Below, one piece after another: positions 6,532-7,269 of a stretch of DNA of 7,269 nucleotides. The stretch lies in NCBI GenBank assembly GCA_013140785.1, contig JABFRZ010000482.1:1-7269 (forward strand), given 5' to 3'. The position numbers and the translations under genes were made by a program. Every line of letters begins with the position of its first letter. Position 1 is the stretch's first letter. Under the pieces are notes generated by a model. That model searched no databases. It saw only the letters and a program-made list of their open reading frames with translations, and was not told where the DNA came from. The stretch is from Planctomycetota bacterium (lineage in GTDB: Bacteria > Planctomycetota > UBA1135 > GCA-002686595).

Positions 6532-7269
6532 CTACCGTCGGGGCCGTTCTGGCAAACGCCCGGGCAGGGCCTCGAGCTTCAGCCGCTCGAGCCGCGGCGG
6601 GTCCCAGGGCTCGCCGGTCCCGGGCGGGAGCTCGAGCTGCACCAGCGCGCGCGTGGTACCGGGGCCGAGTTCGCTCGGATCGCTCGTGACACGCTCGGTC
6701 TCGCTCCCGGCGGAGCCCTGCAGGAAGCGTGCGCTCAACCGTCCGCCGCCCTCGTGGCCAACGAAGAGCGTGCGCCATCCGTGTGTGCGCGGCGTCCAGG
6801 GAAGGGGCTGGGTCAGCGCACCCACGACCAGGGGCACGCGCAGCGGGTTCAGCGCGGGCGGATCGAGCACCAGAGGCAAGAGCTCGACGCGCGCGTGCGA
6901 AGCCACTCCGCCGCCCTCGGGCGACTTCCACACGAAGCCCTCGGAGCGCACAGACCCACCGACGCGAATCCAGCCACCGGCCACGAGCACCAGGTGGCCT
7001 TCGACCTCGATCGCGCCGCCCTCCGGCACGCGTATGTCGCCCCCCGCGATCAACACGGTCCAGGGCTCGCGGGCCGAGGATTGGCCCGGGGCGAGCAGGC
7101 GCTCGACCCAGGCACTCAGAGAATCCCAGTGCTCCTCGCCGAGCTTGGCGGCGCGCTCGAAGTCGGTCGCGAGCGGGTCGAGCCTATCGCCCGAGCCGCT
7201 GCGGGTCAGGCGCCCGCGCACCTCGAGCACGGTCTGCGAGCGCAAGACGACAGGGACCCAGGTCTGACT
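6532..7269 (-). CDS. Hypothetical protein, 5' end cut by the window
   Basis: I do not recognise this protein. The frame is open to the window edge, giving 245 visible residues before a TAG at 6534-6532. The first possible start inside the window, a TTG at 7245, has no Shine-Dalgarno, so the N-terminus probably lies outside. Visible features are a mixed helical stretch (DFERAAKLGEEHWDSLSAWV), then short alternating hydrophobic/Gly strands such as WTVLIAGGDIRVPEGG and HLVLVAGGWIRVGGSV. These look like stacked beta turns, as in beta-helical or bactofilin-like proteins. A Pro-rich middle and an Arg/Pro-rich tail (GRLPERPRR) follow. No Cys, catalytic motif or membrane helix is visible in this part. 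Third-position GC matches the neighbours, supporting a real gene. It lies 94 bases upstream of pilD on the same strand, so it may be co-transcribed, but a pilus role is only a possibility. Confidence 0.65.
   Translation of the reverse strand, partial: SQTWVPVVLRSQTVLEVRGRLTRSGSGDRLDPLATDFERAAKLGEEHWDSLSAWVERLLAPGQSSAREPWTVLIAGGDIRVPEGGAIEVEGHLVLVAGGWIRVGGSVRSEGFVWKSPEGGGVASHARVELLPLVLDPPALNPLRVPLVVGALTQPLPWTPRTHGWRTLFVGHEGGGRLSARFLQGSAGSETERVTSDPSELGPGTTRALVQLELPPGTGEPWDPPRLERLKLEALPGRLPERPRR

Overview
All six genes in this window lie on the minus strand, so transcription runs from high to low coordinates. The DNA is very GC-rich, with strong G/C at third codon positions. That bias is why long spurious open frames appear on the plus strand. 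The gene set (type IV pilus motor ATPases, a prepilin peptidase, an OmpA-domain lipoprotein with a lipobox) points to a Gram-negative-type bacterium. The divergent EF-G paralogue and the GC-rich intergenic repeat would fit a high-GC Planctomycetota- or Myxococcota-like environmental lineage. That placement is a guess; no rRNA or other marker here settles it.

Layout in transcription order: (1) 7269-6532, the 3' part of a gene for an unrecognised protein with a beta-rich, glycine-rich look. (2) 6437-5520, a complete type IV prepilin peptidase (PilD/GspO family) with its zinc-binding cysteines and both aspartate motifs. (3) 5460-4810, an outer-membrane-type lipoprotein with a coiled coil and a C-terminal OmpA/MotB-like peptidoglycan-binding domain. 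(4) A short gap with a terminator-like hairpin and a weak promoter candidate. (5) 4673-2676, an EF-G-like GTPase of the EF-G-2 type with a non-canonical G4 motif. (6) A 326-bp non-coding gap dominated by an inverted repeat of about 173 bp whose outer arms are built of GC-rich 9-mers. (7) 2349-1282, PilT. (8) 1282-1, PilB/GspE, translationally coupled to PilT by a TGATG overlap and cut by the window edge.

PilB (extension), PilT (retraction) and PilD (pilin processing and methylation) form a partial type IV pilus or type II secretion gene set. It is interrupted by an OmpA lipoprotein and a translation-factor paralogue, with no pilin, PilC or PilM-Q gene in view. The rest of the machinery must lie outside the window. 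I see no clear sign of a new defence, mobile or biosynthetic system. The items most worth a second look are the inverted repeat between the EF-G-like gene and pilT, and the altered GTPase motifs of the EF-G-like protein.
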